A DNA stretch of 64,000 nt, taken from positions 682,001-746,000 of the forward strand of contig NZ_JPDS01000003.1 in the NCBI RefSeq assembly GCF_000766795.1, given 5' to 3'. The notes beneath the pieces were generated by a model that worked only from the letters and a program-made list of their open reading frames with translations, made no database searches and was not told the origin of the DNA. Position 1 is the first letter of the stretch. Each line of letters opens with the position of its first letter. The DNA is from Polaribacter sp. Hel1_85. Lineage in GTDB: Bacteria; Bacteroidota; Bacteroidia; Flavobacteriales; Flavobacteriaceae. Below, piece after piece: positions 42,665-51,629 of this stretch. The position numbers and the translations under genes were made by a program.

Positions 42665-43664
42665 TAAAATTTCTAAAGCTGGAGGCTGTGGTTGTAAAAT
42701 GAGCCCATTGCAATTAAACGAATTTCTAAATGGGTTAACAGAGAATCAAGATTTATTAAATAATAACGAAGATTGTTCAGTAATTTCAATTGATAAAGAG
42801 AATTATTTATTAAAATCATTAGATTTTTTTACCCCAGTAGTAGAAGATCCATATACTTATGGTAAAGCAGCAGCTGCAAATGCATTAAGTGATATTTATG
42901 CCAAAGGAGGAGAACCTATAATGATTCAATCTATAGTAGGATGGCCTACAGATATTTTAAGTATTAAAACTTTAAGAGAAGTTTTTAAAGGTGCTAATAA
43001 AATATGTGAAGAATCTAATTTATCTATTTCTGGAGGTCATACAATAATTTCTAAAGAACCTATTTTTGGATTATCAATTACGGGTATTGTTAAAAAAGTA
43101 AATTTCAAACCAAATAATAATTTAAATGATGGTGATTTAATATTTACAACTAAACCAATTGGCACAGGAGTGCTTTCTACTACCCAGAAGTTAGATAAGT
43201 TAGATGTTGAGGGTACAAAGATATTATATGAAACAATTTCTAAAAGTAATATTATAGGTATTAAAATTTCAAAATTAGAATATGTAAAATCTGTTACAGA
43301 TATTACTGGATTTGGATTGTTATGTCATCTTTTAGAAATGACTTCAACAAATAAAGTTAAAATTAAGTTGATGAAAGATAATATTCCCTTTATTCCTGAA
43401 AGCTTAAAATATTTAAATTTAGGAATTGAAACGTCTGGAGGTAAAAGAAATAGACAATATTTTGAGAAACATCAACAATCTAATGGTTTTTCGGGTTTAT
43501 ATTTTGATCCTCAATCAAACGGTGGTTTAGCTGTTGTTGTTAATAAAAAAGATAAACTTAAGTTTGTAGATTTTTTAATTAAAAATAATCTATCAAAACA
43601 TATAAATCCAATAGCATCAGTTATAAATGAAAATAATAAGCTACCCACATTCTCGTTTTATTAA
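42654..43664 (+). CDS. selD: Selenide, water dikinase (selenophosphate synthetase)
   Basis: 336 aa, the normal length. The N-terminal Gly-rich loop GGCGCKMSP carries Cys12 and Lys15, the positions equivalent to E. coli Cys17 and Lys20. Metal-binding Asp residues appear in NNEDCSVISI, SLDFFTPVVEDPYTYG and TDITGFGLLCHL. ANALSDIYAKGGEPI and FGLSITGIVKK are family signatures. It makes selenophosphate from selenide and ATP. It is translationally coupled to the GT4 gene. No selenouridine synthase, SelA or Sec tRNA is nearby, so it may serve a dedicated small-molecule pathway here. Confidence 0.93.
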   Translation: MKINKISKAGGCGCKMSPLQLNEFLNGLTENQDLLNNNEDCSVISIDKENYLLKSLDFFTPVVEDPYTYGKAAAANALSDIYAKGGEPIMIQSIVGWPTDILSIKTLREVFKGANKICEESNLSISGGHTIISKEPIFGLSITGIVKKVNFKPNNNLNDGDLIFTTKPIGTGVLSTTQKLDKLDVEGTKILYETISKSNIIGIKISKLEYVKSVTDITGFGLLCHLLEMTSTNKVKIKLMKDNIPFIPESLKYLNLGIETSGGKRNRQYFEKHQQSNGFSGLYFDPQSNGGLAVVVNKKDKLKFVDFLIKNNLSKHINPIASVINENNKLPTFSFY

Positions 43665-43703
43665 AAGTTCTAATTAATAGGGTTATTCAACGTATTTTTG
43701 TTA

Positions 43704-43730
43704 TTGACAAGTATATTTTTGCTACATTTA
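43704..43730 (+). promoter_or_regulatory. Candidate promoter for the reductase gene
   Basis: TTG at 43704-43706 and TACATTTA at 43723-43730 resemble the -33 and -7 boxes of Bacteroidota, 12 bases before ATG 43742. Spacing is slightly short. It would allow expression apart from the selD operon. Confidence 0.35.
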
Positions 43731-43741
43731 ACAAAAAATAT

Positions 43742-44842
43742 ATGAATATAATCTTAACCGGGGTAACTGGTACTCTAGGCTCACAAATTTTATTAGAACT
43801 TCTAAAAAACGAAACGATAGAAAAATTTACCCTATTAATTAGGGACAAGAAAAATTTATCCGCACAACAACGGTTTCAACGAATTATTGAAAATGATTTT
43901 TTTAGTACTCAAACTAGGATACTCTCTAATTTGAAACAAAGAGTACAAGTATTTAATTCTGATGAATTTTTTAATCCTTCTAAATATTTATTAGAAGAAG
44001 AAAATAATTATTTTATTCATTCAGCAGGATATGTTAATTTATCAACGGATATTTCACAAAAGGAATTAATTTTTGAAGAAAACTTTTCATTTGCAAAGAA
44101 AATATTCAAGACTTTTCATTTTTACATTAAGAAATTCACTTACATAAGTACAGCATTCGCTATTGGAGATATTGGAGGGAAAATTGAAAACAATTACCAC
44201 AATAATACAACCCCTAACTACAGGAATGCTTATGAGGAATCAAAACATAAAACCGAAAAACACCTTTTAAAACAAGGGCACAAAAATAATGTTCAAATTC
44301 AAATATTAAGACCTAGTGTTATTGGAGGTAATATTATAAATAAACCAATCAACTATATTTCAAAATATATGGTTTACTATTTAGTCGGAAAGTTCTTTTA
44401 TAAAAACCCTTTGTTAGAAAAGAATGGGATTAGGCTTTCTGTTAATTTTAAATCTGGTCTTAATATTATTCCTGTAGATTATGTTGCAAAAGTTATAACA
44501 ATCGTTTTTCTTAAAAATATCCAAGAATTAAATATTGTTCATAATAAATGTACCAATTTAGTTACAGGTTTAACGAGAATAATAGAAACTGTTGGATACA
44601 AACAATTTTCTTTTTTAGATAATGTATCAACTCATAATATTCAAAACATGAATAAACTGGAGAAATTTTATTACTCTTCAATCGGAAATCATTTATCTCC
44701 ATACACTTCGTCAAAACCTTATGAATTCAACACTAAAAAATTAGAAGGTATATTACCATTACCTCAATACAATTTAGAAGATTATTTAGAACAAACTATA
44801 ATATATGCAATGGAAAATAATTTTAGAAATGAGAAATGGTAA
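43742..44842 (+). CDS. NAD(P)-dependent reductase of the thioester-reductase/fatty-acyl-CoA-reductase type
   Basis: 366 aa. The N-terminus IILTGVTGTLGSQILLELL is a TGxTGxxG nucleotide-binding motif, followed by KFTLLIRDKKNLSAQQRFQR, FIHSAGYVNLSTD, YISTAFAIGDIGGK and the catalytic pair YEESKHKTEKHL (YxxxK). This matches extended SDRs of the NAD_binding_4 (male-sterility/thioester reductase) type, which reduce acyl thioesters to aldehydes or alcohols. The substrate is unknown. It may finish a product begun by the GT4-SelD pair. A separate weak promoter lies just upstream, and it ends tail to tail with the protease gene. Confidence 0.7.
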   Translation: MNIILTGVTGTLGSQILLELLKNETIEKFTLLIRDKKNLSAQQRFQRIIENDFFSTQTRILSNLKQRVQVFNSDEFFNPSKYLLEEENNYFIHSAGYVNLSTDISQKELIFEENFSFAKKIFKTFHFYIKKFTYISTAFAIGDIGGKIENNYHNNTTPNYRNAYEESKHKTEKHLLKQGHKNNVQIQILRPSVIGGNIINKPINYISKYMVYYLVGKFFYKNPLLEKNGIRLSVNFKSGLNIIPVDYVAKVITIVFLKNIQELNIVHNKCTNLVTGLTRIIETVGYKQFSFLDNVSTHNIQNMNKLEKFYYSSIGNHLSPYTSSKPYEFNTKKLEGILPLPQYNLEDYLEQTIIYAMENNFRNEKW

Positions 44843-46671
44843 TTAATACTTCAAAGTTGGTATTCCAAATAAATTGTAAGCATGGATATCATCTAAAGTT
44901 AACTCGTTATTTTTAAAAAGTTCTTTTTTCATTTTAGTAATAACAGCACCCAAAGGTTTATTTCTATTCTTAAGAAGATAGCTAGTAATATGTTTATAGT
45001 TACTAATTTGGGAATAACCAGAAACTGATAATGAAGTTACTGAACCTTTATTTTTAAGATTTAACAAGTTCTCTGAAAATGAATTTCTTTTATGGTAAGC
45101 AAAAGTTCCAGTCCAACAAGATAAATCAATAAGTATAAATAGATTATTATTAGCTAAGGCTTCCATATCTGGTAATTCAACTTTTTTATTATCACTCCAA
45201 CCAGAAAAAGAAGCATGTCCTGTAAATTGAAAAGTTTTCATATTTACTTTGTTCTCATTTATATAACTAGGAATAAAATTAAAACTCAAAAACTTCTTTA
45301 ATGCATTTTGTTTTTTATATGATGTATAAGTAACTTTGTCCTTTTTATTTATGTCATTTAAAACAGAAATATCATCATAAATTACATAATTACTTTTATT
45401 ACTTGTATTCAAAAAAGAAGTTGCTTTTTTAATATAATTATCTAATTCTAAAGATGTTTTAAAAGGTAGTCTAGAGATATTAAAAATAGGACTTGCAGGG
45501 TCATTTTTATACGTATAAATATAATCTGTCTCTATTCTAGTATTTCCTTTAAATTGATTGTAATAAAAGGTCGGGATTAAATTATCTTTATTTTCTTTTA
45601 TATTGGCATCACCTACTAATAGGACATGTTTAGGTTTTATGTAATGTAAATACTCCTTTAAAGCTTTAGAATCTGCTGTAGAATAAAAATATTTATTGTA
45701 GATGCTTTGAACATCAATAAAGTTAAAGGACAAATTAGGGCTTATTCTCTTTAGTATTAATTTTAATTCTTTAAGATTATTTTTAAACTCCTTATTGTAT
45801 AAAACTAAGAAATCTACTTTCTTATAACTCGGATATATAACATCTATAAGATTAACTTCTTCAATATCAATTTTCTTTTGAAGAATTAAATTTGATATTA
45901 TGTCGTTTTTAGTTACACTTTCTAACTTATTTTTTTTAAAAGTAAAATAATAATAATGCTCATTAATCTCTTTTATAGTTTTAGGTAAAGAGAAAGTATA
46001 CTTTTCAAATTTCTGATTTAATGCAATTTCATTATCGGCATAAGAGTTTATTTTTATTGATTCAATACCTACATCATGAAATAACGAAACCACTTTTAAA
46101 GTAAAAGTCTCACTTTTGATATCATTAACAGGAATACTTAAAAAATAATCCCCATTAGATTTTATACTGTAATGCTTTTCAATATTGTTTATATTGACTA
46201 TTATAGGGGCATTTGAATTTTTAAAATTATAAAGTTTTAATTCAATTTTATAAGAATGTCCTTTTATTTTTTTCTTAAATCAAAAGTAGCTTTAAATGGT
46301 TTCCCATCTGAAATAATATCTGTAAACCAGTGATCACTATTTAATGAATTTGAAAGCGCATATTTATAATATTTTTTACTTTGTATAATTTTCCAAAAAG
46401 AAATAACAGGAGATTTTAACTTTCTGACAAAAGAAGATATTTTATAGTTTCCTTTAGAGGGGCAATAAAAATAGGCATAGTTCTTGTGTGTATCCAATTG
46501 ATAACCTGTATTTTGATAATATAAGTAAATTTTTTCACCTTTCAAATTAGAGGGGACTTTTGCTTTGTAAAAGCCTTCTTTTTCAACATTAAAATAGAAA
46601 TCATTATTTTTAGAGAAAGTAGAACAATAAGTGCCAATAAATAATAATAAAAAGAGATGTAAAAATTTCAT
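44843..46671 (-). pseudogene. Peptidase C25 (gingipain-like) gene, frameshifted at an A-run
   Basis: Two frames make one gene. 46671-46264 encodes the signal peptide and N-terminal region (MKFLHLFLLLFIGTYCSTFS). The other frame is open from about 46263 to 44843 and carries the catalytic domain. They meet at a run of seven A (about 46266-46280). Adding one A reads through as DLRKKIKGHSYKIELKLY and restores about 609 aa. C25 hallmarks are LLVGDANI, TDYIYTY, ISRLPFKTSLELDNYI, the catalytic His in FQFTGHASFSGW and the catalytic Cys in IDLSCWTGTFAY. The enzyme would be a secreted cysteine protease of the PorU/gingipain clan. No T9SS sorting domain is seen at its C-terminus. It may be a sequencing error or a true break. 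Confidence 0.75.
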
Positions 46672-46839
46672 CTTAATTTTTTATGTAAATTACTTTTTTT
46701 TGGAGAATAAAAAAATAAATATAATTTTTTGTTAAAATGAATATTTTTTAATATTTTTGGTAAACAAATTTGTTATGACCTTTGTCCTTTCTCTGAAAAG
46801 TTGCTAATTAAAATAAGTAAATTTATTAAAACTTAAATT

Positions 46840-47721
46840 ATGAAAAAAAAGTACTACCTAATTTTAGGAGTTGCTGTTTTTTTTCTTGCTTCAGCTTTCA
46901 CAACCTACATAGCTGTTATTCAAGAATACGAGATCAGTGATGTAAGTGATTTATCATTCCAAGAGCGAGTGGTTTATCACGATGATGAAATTCATTCATT
47001 AGAAAATTATTATACAAATGTGACAAGTAACACAGTAATAGTGAATGACTATAATTCTGTGATGACGGAATTTGAAGATGTTATTTTACAACAAAAACAA
47101 TATATGGTGGATAATAACATTACACTTGAACAAGTTAGAAACAATCCATCTATTCTGCCTGTTAATTTTCAAATTTCAGACTTACAATATTCTAAAATAA
47201 TTAATATAGTTAATACCGTTAAGCCTGATTCTTCCCCTCAATTAAGTGAATCTTTAACTACGTTAAATGAATACGTTGATTTGGCAAGAGAGCCCAGTAT
47301 AAAATACTCTCAATTAGAAATATACGAAGATGCTTCTGGTGAAGACTTGTTAAACCCCTATCAATTTAAAGGAAATACATCTAAAAAGAAAGGGTTGAAA
47401 TCAAAAGAAGCAGTTCGTAAATTAAGAGATTTACTTAAAATACCTTTAAAATTAACCGAAGGGAAAATTTCAGTCTACCCTAACCCTTTTACTGAGTTCT
47501 CAAAAATATCTTTTATAAATACTGTAAAGGGGAATGTTTTATTTTCAATTTACGATTTAAATGGAAAAAAAATATTTTCTACTTTAAAAGAGGTAGAACA
47601 GGGTACTGTAACAGTTAATTCACAAGATATTTTAAAGGAGAAACTTGCAAAAGGATTATTCATCTTGAAGATTAAAAATTCAGAAGGAAAAGTATTAACC
47701 CACAAAATTATATCAAAATGA
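46840..47721 (+). CDS. Secreted protein with T9SS type A sorting domain
   Basis: 293 aa. The signal peptide or anchor is YYLILGVAVFFLASAFTTYI. The middle (about 40-200) is helical and acidic and was not recognised. Residues about 215-293 (KISVYPNPFTEFSKISFINT ... LAKGLFILKIKNSEGKVLTH) are a T9SS type A sorting domain. It leads an operon whose next two genes overlap by ATGA, and which ends with the small peptide genes at 49407 and 49548. The product may be a surface partner of those peptides or of the downstream metalloprotease. Confidence 0.7.
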   Translation: MKKKYYLILGVAVFFLASAFTTYIAVIQEYEISDVSDLSFQERVVYHDDEIHSLENYYTNVTSNTVIVNDYNSVMTEFEDVILQQKQYMVDNNITLEQVRNNPSILPVNFQISDLQYSKIINIVNTVKPDSSPQLSESLTTLNEYVDLAREPSIKYSQLEIYEDASGEDLLNPYQFKGNTSKKKGLKSKEAVRKLRDLLKIPLKLTEGKISVYPNPFTEFSKISFINTVKGNVLFSIYDLNGKKIFSTLKEVEQGTVTVNSQDILKEKLAKGLFILKIKNSEGKVLTHKIISK

Positions 47722-48482
47722 GAAAGATAATATTATTTTTATGCTTTATGTTTAGTTGTAGTCTGGCTTTTTCTCAATTAAAAAAGAAGGAAAAACTTTC
47801 AAAAAAACAACTCTCTGAATATAAAATTGATTATTCTAATAAAATGGAGTTACTGAACTTGAAACACTCTGCTGACTACTTTTTTGATAACAATGTTAAT
47901 GTATATAAATACAATGAATTAAAAAGTAAAGGAGTTGATTTAATACAAGTTGATAAATCTACAGAAAGGACATATAAAAGTGCTATACTATTTTCTAACA
48001 CTCAAATCAAAGGAACAGTTGTAAAAAGGGTTTATTTAGACGACAAAGACTCTTTTTTTCGTACTGAAATATCAATAAAAGTTGACAAGTCTTATTATGG
48101 AACAAATCTAAAGAAAGGAGAAATAATTAAGCTAAAATTACAATCTGGTAAGATTGGAGATGATTTTTTAAAAGTGTCTAATGAACCTGACTTATTTTTA
48201 GGGGAAAGTGTAATATTATATTTAACCTCTACTGATAGTGAGAAATTTAAAAAATCATTAGAAGGAATTAATGAATTTAACAAAAATTACAAATTGAAAG
48301 GAAATAAAGATTTAAATATTATTTATTCTAAAAAAAATAGTAAAGTATCCAATTCCTTTGTCTTATATAAAAAATATACTGTAAAAAATAATATTGTTTT
48401 TAACAAAAATAAGAGAAAAATTGGTAGTTTAGATGAAGTAGAAAATAATATTGAACTAATTTCTAAAATAAATAGGTTATGA
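47718..48482 (+). CDS. Secreted hypothetical protein, 254 aa
   Basis: Signal peptide MRKIILFLCFMFSCSLAFSQ, then a Lys-rich stretch. The central domain (about 95-165) reads IKGTVVKRVYLDDKDSFFRT, ISIKVDKSYYGTNLKKGEII and GESVILYLTSTD. This resembles the beta-barrel-like domain found after signal peptides in bacterial proteins annotated only as hypothetical. There are no catalytic motifs. It overlaps both neighbours by 4 bases, so it belongs firmly to this operon. Confidence 0.6.
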   Translation: MRKIILFLCFMFSCSLAFSQLKKKEKLSKKQLSEYKIDYSNKMELLNLKHSADYFFDNNVNVYKYNELKSKGVDLIQVDKSTERTYKSAILFSNTQIKGTVVKRVYLDDKDSFFRTEISIKVDKSYYGTNLKKGEIIKLKLQSGKIGDDFLKVSNEPDLFLGESVILYLTSTDSEKFKKSLEGINEFNKNYKLKGNKDLNIIYSKKNSKVSNSFVLYKKYTVKNNIVFNKNKRKIGSLDEVENNIELISKINRL

Positions 48483-49396
48483 AAAGAAAATTAATTATTT
48501 TTTCGGTTGCGTTCATAGCAATTGCAACTTTATGTTCATATGTGTTATTTCCTTACACAATGAAACTTAGAACTGGAACAGGGTATATAGATTTCGAAAT
48601 TACTGGAGCAATTGGTGTTCCCACTTCGTTTTCAAATTATAATGACTATGGTCCTGTATTGTACAATACTCTTATTAAAGGTGGTGGTGGAGACATCTTA
48701 GGTGATAATAATTTACCAAAATTTAATGTAACATACAATACTAGTGCTCCAACTTCCGTAATTGGGAATAATCGTAATGAGTGTGGTGTTGGATATAATT
48801 CAGACCCTGATGCAATAATGTTTACTCATAATCTATTTAACGGTTCTTACATATACGAATCAGATATAGTAGTTAATACAAATTTTCATAGTATATCATC
48901 TACAGGAGGAACTTATGACACTAATGTTGGATCTAATGAATATGACAGAGTCACCGCATCAAGACATGAAATAGGCCATGTTCAAGGTTTAGACCATAGT
49001 CTTAGCAACAGTTTTTTAATGTATGAAACAATTTCTAGAGGAAATAGAAAAACATATGATGGAGATTATAAGGCTGGTTTAAATTGTATTTATTATGATA
49101 GCTGTGCTCCTTATACAGGTACTGGTGATATTACTATAGAAACGAAAGCACAAAAATCAAATTCCGATTTAAGACAATTAAGTTGGAAAATCAGTAATAA
49201 TAATTCAATTTTAGGGTTTAATATTTATTTTTCTAATAAGGAGTTAAATACAGAAAGTACTTATAATAATCAATTAATTAAAACAGAAATTGATTCTAGC
49301 AATGAATATAAATTTACTGTTATAAATAACTCTTCAAATACTTACTTTTTAGAGATTGTTTACGAAAGTGGTTTAAGAACTTATAAGAATTTTTAA
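48479..49396 (+). CDS. Matrixin-like zinc metalloprotease
   Basis: 305 aa. An N-terminal membrane or signal segment is followed by a domain with the zinc motif RHEIGHVQGLDHS near residue 161 (HExGHxxGxxH) and a Met-turn in NSFLMYETISRG. This is the metzincin M10/M43-like arrangement. Residues about 215-305 form a fibronectin-like tail (RQLSWKISNNNSILGFNIYF). It is probably exported and active outside the cytoplasm. The peptide gene begins 10 bases after its stop, so the protease and the peptides are made together; it could process a peptide or act with it. Confidence 0.75.
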   Translation: MKRKLIIFSVAFIAIATLCSYVLFPYTMKLRTGTGYIDFEITGAIGVPTSFSNYNDYGPVLYNTLIKGGGGDILGDNNLPKFNVTYNTSAPTSVIGNNRNECGVGYNSDPDAIMFTHNLFNGSYIYESDIVVNTNFHSISSTGGTYDTNVGSNEYDRVTASRHEIGHVQGLDHSLSNSFLMYETISRGNRKTYDGDYKAGLNCIYYDSCAPYTGTGDITIETKAQKSNSDLRQLSWKISNNNSILGFNIYFSNKELNTESTYNNQLIKTEIDSSNEYKFTVINNSSNTYFLEIVYESGLRTYKNF

Positions 49397-49406
49397 AATA
49401 TACATT

Positions 49407-49502
49407 ATGGAAAAAATAAAAAAAGAATATACCTGTCCTAAAATTATTTATCAACAACCATTAGAAACTAGAGCAGGAAGTTCTGGAGGTGGTCCAAGTT
49501 AA
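49407..49502 (+). CDS. Short peptide gene, candidate RiPP precursor 1
   Basis: 31 aa, too short for usual gene finders. The leader-like part KEYTCPKIIYQQPL contains a YxxP motif, the type of motif bound by PqqD-like recognition domains in lasso-peptide leaders. The tail ETRAGSSGGGPS is Gly/Ser-rich, like a modifiable core. A second copy with the same YQQPL and TRAGSSG follows 45 bases later. The genes for a PqqD-like protein, two HPr-kinase-like proteins, a peptidase, a nucleotidyltransferase and an exporter are directly downstream after a terminator. The modification chemistry is unknown; Ser or Thr phosphorylation is one possibility. Confidence 0.65.
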   Translation: MEKIKKEYTCPKIIYQQPLETRAGSSGGGPS

Positions 49503-49547
49503 GTAAGTTACTAAATTCTGAATACAAATAATTAAAACTAAAAAAAC

Positions 49548-49640
49548 ATGAACATAGACAAGAAAGTTTACGTTTCTCCAATAGTTTTATATCAACAACC
49601 TCTATAAACCAGAGCAGGTAGCTCGGGCAGTCCATTATAG
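49548..49640 (+). pseudogene. Candidate RiPP precursor 2 with in-frame stop
   Basis: A parallel copy of the gene at 49407. It reads NIDKKVYVSPIVLYQQPL, then TAA at 49605-49607, then TRAGSSGSPL and TAG at 49638. The TAA occupies the codon that is GAA (Glu of ETRAGS) in copy 1, a single G-to-T change. The YxxP motif (YVSP) is kept. Without readthrough a 19-aa leader alone would be made. It may be a fresh null mutation, or the leader fragment may have its own role. Confidence 0.55.
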
Positions 49641-49685
49641 TTAATAATGAGATTAAATTAAGTAAAAAACTCTATTAAATTATTC

Positions 49686-49714
49686 AAGAGTCAGCAAATG
49701 TTGGCTCTTTTTTT
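49686..49714 (+). terminator. Terminator between peptide genes and modification operon
   Basis: Stem AAGAGTCA / TGGCTCTT with a GCAAATGT loop, followed by seven T. Partial termination here would give the peptide genes more transcript than the downstream enzymes, a common feature of peptide loci. Confidence 0.8.
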
Positions 49715-49732
49715 ATTAATCTAATAAAAAAT

Positions 49733-50581
49733 ATGCTGTCAATTTTTAAAAGAAAACTTATAGATGTTTTTAACATTACACCTTCAGATTGGGTATATAG
49801 TCATTGTATATCAATCAAAGATTTTACATTTCAAGTGAACACAAATAATGAAAATCTAAACTTTTATTTAAAAGAAACCCTTAAAGAGTTTATAACCAAA
49901 CAAAATTCTGATTATACTTTTAATTTTTTAAACTTTAAAAAGCATTCAAAATTTATTGATAAAAAAGATAGTTTAGTAATTAAGCATATTAGATTTTTTG
50001 ATACTTTTTTTTATTACAGACAGCACAAAAACTCAAATTTAATAGATGTTTTATTGCCAAGTAAATTTGAAAATTGGGAAGTTGAGAATTTTTTTAAAAT
50101 TTTTATTTCTAGTGTATCCCTTAAACATAATTGTTTATTAATTCATGCTAGTGCAATTATAATAGATAATGAAATAGTGTTGTTTTCTGGACAATCAACA
50201 GCAGGTAAATCAACAATAGCAGATTTATCAGGTTATCCAATAATCCATGATGATAATATTTTAATTTCTTACCTTGGTAATGAAATCTTTGAAATTGTAA
50301 CAATACCATTTAAAACACCATATAAAAAACAATTCTTTAAAGGTAAAATTAAAGGTTTTTACAGACTTTTTCAAGATAGACAAACTTATGTAAAAGATAT
50401 AAATATAGAGAAGCAGCTATCTCATTTAATATTTGGGTTGTGGGCTTTTGATCATTTTAATAATGAAAAAGACAACAACTATAATAATGAAGTTTTAAGT
50501 TATTGTATGAAAATTTTATCTTTATTAAAAGTGAAAGAATTGTATTTTACAAAAACAAAAGATTTTTTAGAAAAGATTTAA
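49733..50581 (+). CDS. HPr-kinase-like protein 1
   Basis: 282 aa. The C-terminal half has the HprK-type core: CLLIHASAIIIDNEIVLFSG then GQSTAGKSTIADL (P-loop, near residue 152) and YPIIHDDNILISY. KGKIKGFYRLFQD follows. Related kinases in lasso-peptide loci phosphorylate the precursor, and Haft-type HPr-rel systems pair such a kinase with a PqqD protein and a nucleotidyltransferase, as here. Its stop overlaps the next start (TAATG). The N-terminal 125 residues are divergent. Confidence 0.7.
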   Translation: MLSIFKRKLIDVFNITPSDWVYSHCISIKDFTFQVNTNNENLNFYLKETLKEFITKQNSDYTFNFLNFKKHSKFIDKKDSLVIKHIRFFDTFFYYRQHKNSNLIDVLLPSKFENWEVENFFKIFISSVSLKHNCLLIHASAIIIDNEIVLFSGQSTAGKSTIADLSGYPIIHDDNILISYLGNEIFEIVTIPFKTPYKKQFFKGKIKGFYRLFQDRQTYVKDINIEKQLSHLIFGLWAFDHFNNEKDNNYNNEVLSYCMKILSLLKVKELYFTKTKDFLEKI

Positions 50582-51360
50582 TGCAAGAAATAGTATTACA
50601 AATTGCGGGTATAAGAATTCAAATAAAATCTAGTGTTACTGGAATCATTAGTAGATTTAAAGAGTTTTATCATAATTTTATTATTGATGAAGTTGTTGAG
50701 ATTGATTATCAAATTAATGTGATTATCGAAGAGTTTAATATAGAATTTAAAAACCTAGAAAAAAAAGGATTTAATTTTCAAGGTTATGCTTACAAAAGTG
50801 ATAATGAAAAATCAACTTTGATAATTCCAACAATTAAAAATTCTTATCAATATACTGAAGAGTTTTTGCTTTTTCTTTTCTCTAAATTATGTATCAAAAA
50901 ATCTAAGCTAATTTTTCATTCTGCAACTTTAATAGATAAAGATGATAATGCCTATGTTTTTTTTGGTCCCTCTGGAGTAGGTAAAACGACTATTTCTAAA
51001 AAACTGATTGATTATGAGGTTTTTTCTGATGATATGGTAGTTTTAGAAAAAAACAATAAAGAATATATTTTACATAAAACTCCTTTTGAAAGGGCTAAAA
51101 CATATTCAAAACCGAAAAGTGTAAATATAAAAGGATTTTATAGGCTAGTACAGTCTACAAATCTAGAGAAAAGAAAACTAGACAGGGGAAGTGCTTTTAA
51201 TTGTTTCTTATCAAACTTATGGTTTGATAACTATGAGAAAAATGATTTAGAACCTTATTTTGAAGTCATTAAAGATATTGTAAATAATATTCCTGTTTAT
51301 GAATTATATAACAGTAAATTAACTAATCAAAACGAAATAATTACTATTTTAAAACACTAA
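50581..51360 (+). CDS. HPr-kinase-like protein 2
   Basis: About 259 aa from ATG 50581 (MQEIVLQIAGIRIQIKSSVT), overlapping the preceding stop; an earlier in-frame ATG at 50503 lies inside the previous gene. The order is as in protein 1: FHSATLIDKDDNAYVFFGPS, then GPSGVGKTTISKKL (P-loop near 129), FSDDMVVLEKNN, and KGFYRLVQSTN. The two share layout but little sequence, so they are old paralogues. Tandem HprK-like proteins suggest two phosphorylation steps or a heteromer. Confidence 0.7.
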   Translation: MQEIVLQIAGIRIQIKSSVTGIISRFKEFYHNFIIDEVVEIDYQINVIIEEFNIEFKNLEKKGFNFQGYAYKSDNEKSTLIIPTIKNSYQYTEEFLLFLFSKLCIKKSKLIFHSATLIDKDDNAYVFFGPSGVGKTTISKKLIDYEVFSDDMVVLEKNNKEYILHKTPFERAKTYSKPKSVNIKGFYRLVQSTNLEKRKLDRGSAFNCFLSNLWFDNYEKNDLEPYFEVIKDIVNNIPVYELYNSKLTNQNEIITILKH

Positions 51361-51629
51361 TGGAAAAAATTAATTTAACAGAAGATGTACTTGTTCAAAT
51401 TATTGATGAACAAGCTGTAATAGTCTCTCCTAGTGGAGGGATAATAACTACAGTAAACGAAACTGGGGCTTTTATTCTCCAATTTCTTAAAAACAACAAT
51501 AATGCTAGTACAGAAAAATTAGTAGAAGCGCTACAAAGTGAATTTGATGCACCAAAAGATATTATAGAAAATGACGTTGTTTCTTTTATTGATATTATGT
51601 TAACTAATAAAATAGTAAGTAAAATTTGA
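51360..51629 (+). CDS. PqqD-like peptide-recognition protein
   Basis: 89 aa. LTEDVLVQIIDEQAVIVSPS then GIITTVNETGAFILQFLKNN and LVEALQSEFDAPKDIIENDV is the PqqD/RRE winged-helix pattern that binds leader peptides and presents them to modifying enzymes. It starts within the TAATG at the end of kinase 2 and overlaps the peptidase gene. Its presence is the main reason to read this operon as a RiPP pathway. Confidence 0.85.
   Translation: MEKINLTEDVLVQIIDEQAVIVSPSGGIITTVNETGAFILQFLKNNNNASTEKLVEALQSEFDAPKDIIENDVVSFIDIMLTNKIVSKI

Noticed and set aside
42654..43664. Part of a selenocysteine or selenouridine pathway
   Set aside because: No SelA, SelB, Sec tRNA or selenouridine synthase is in the window, and selD overlaps a glycosyltransferase gene. 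A dedicated selenium small molecule is the better reading, though genome-wide use cannot be excluded.
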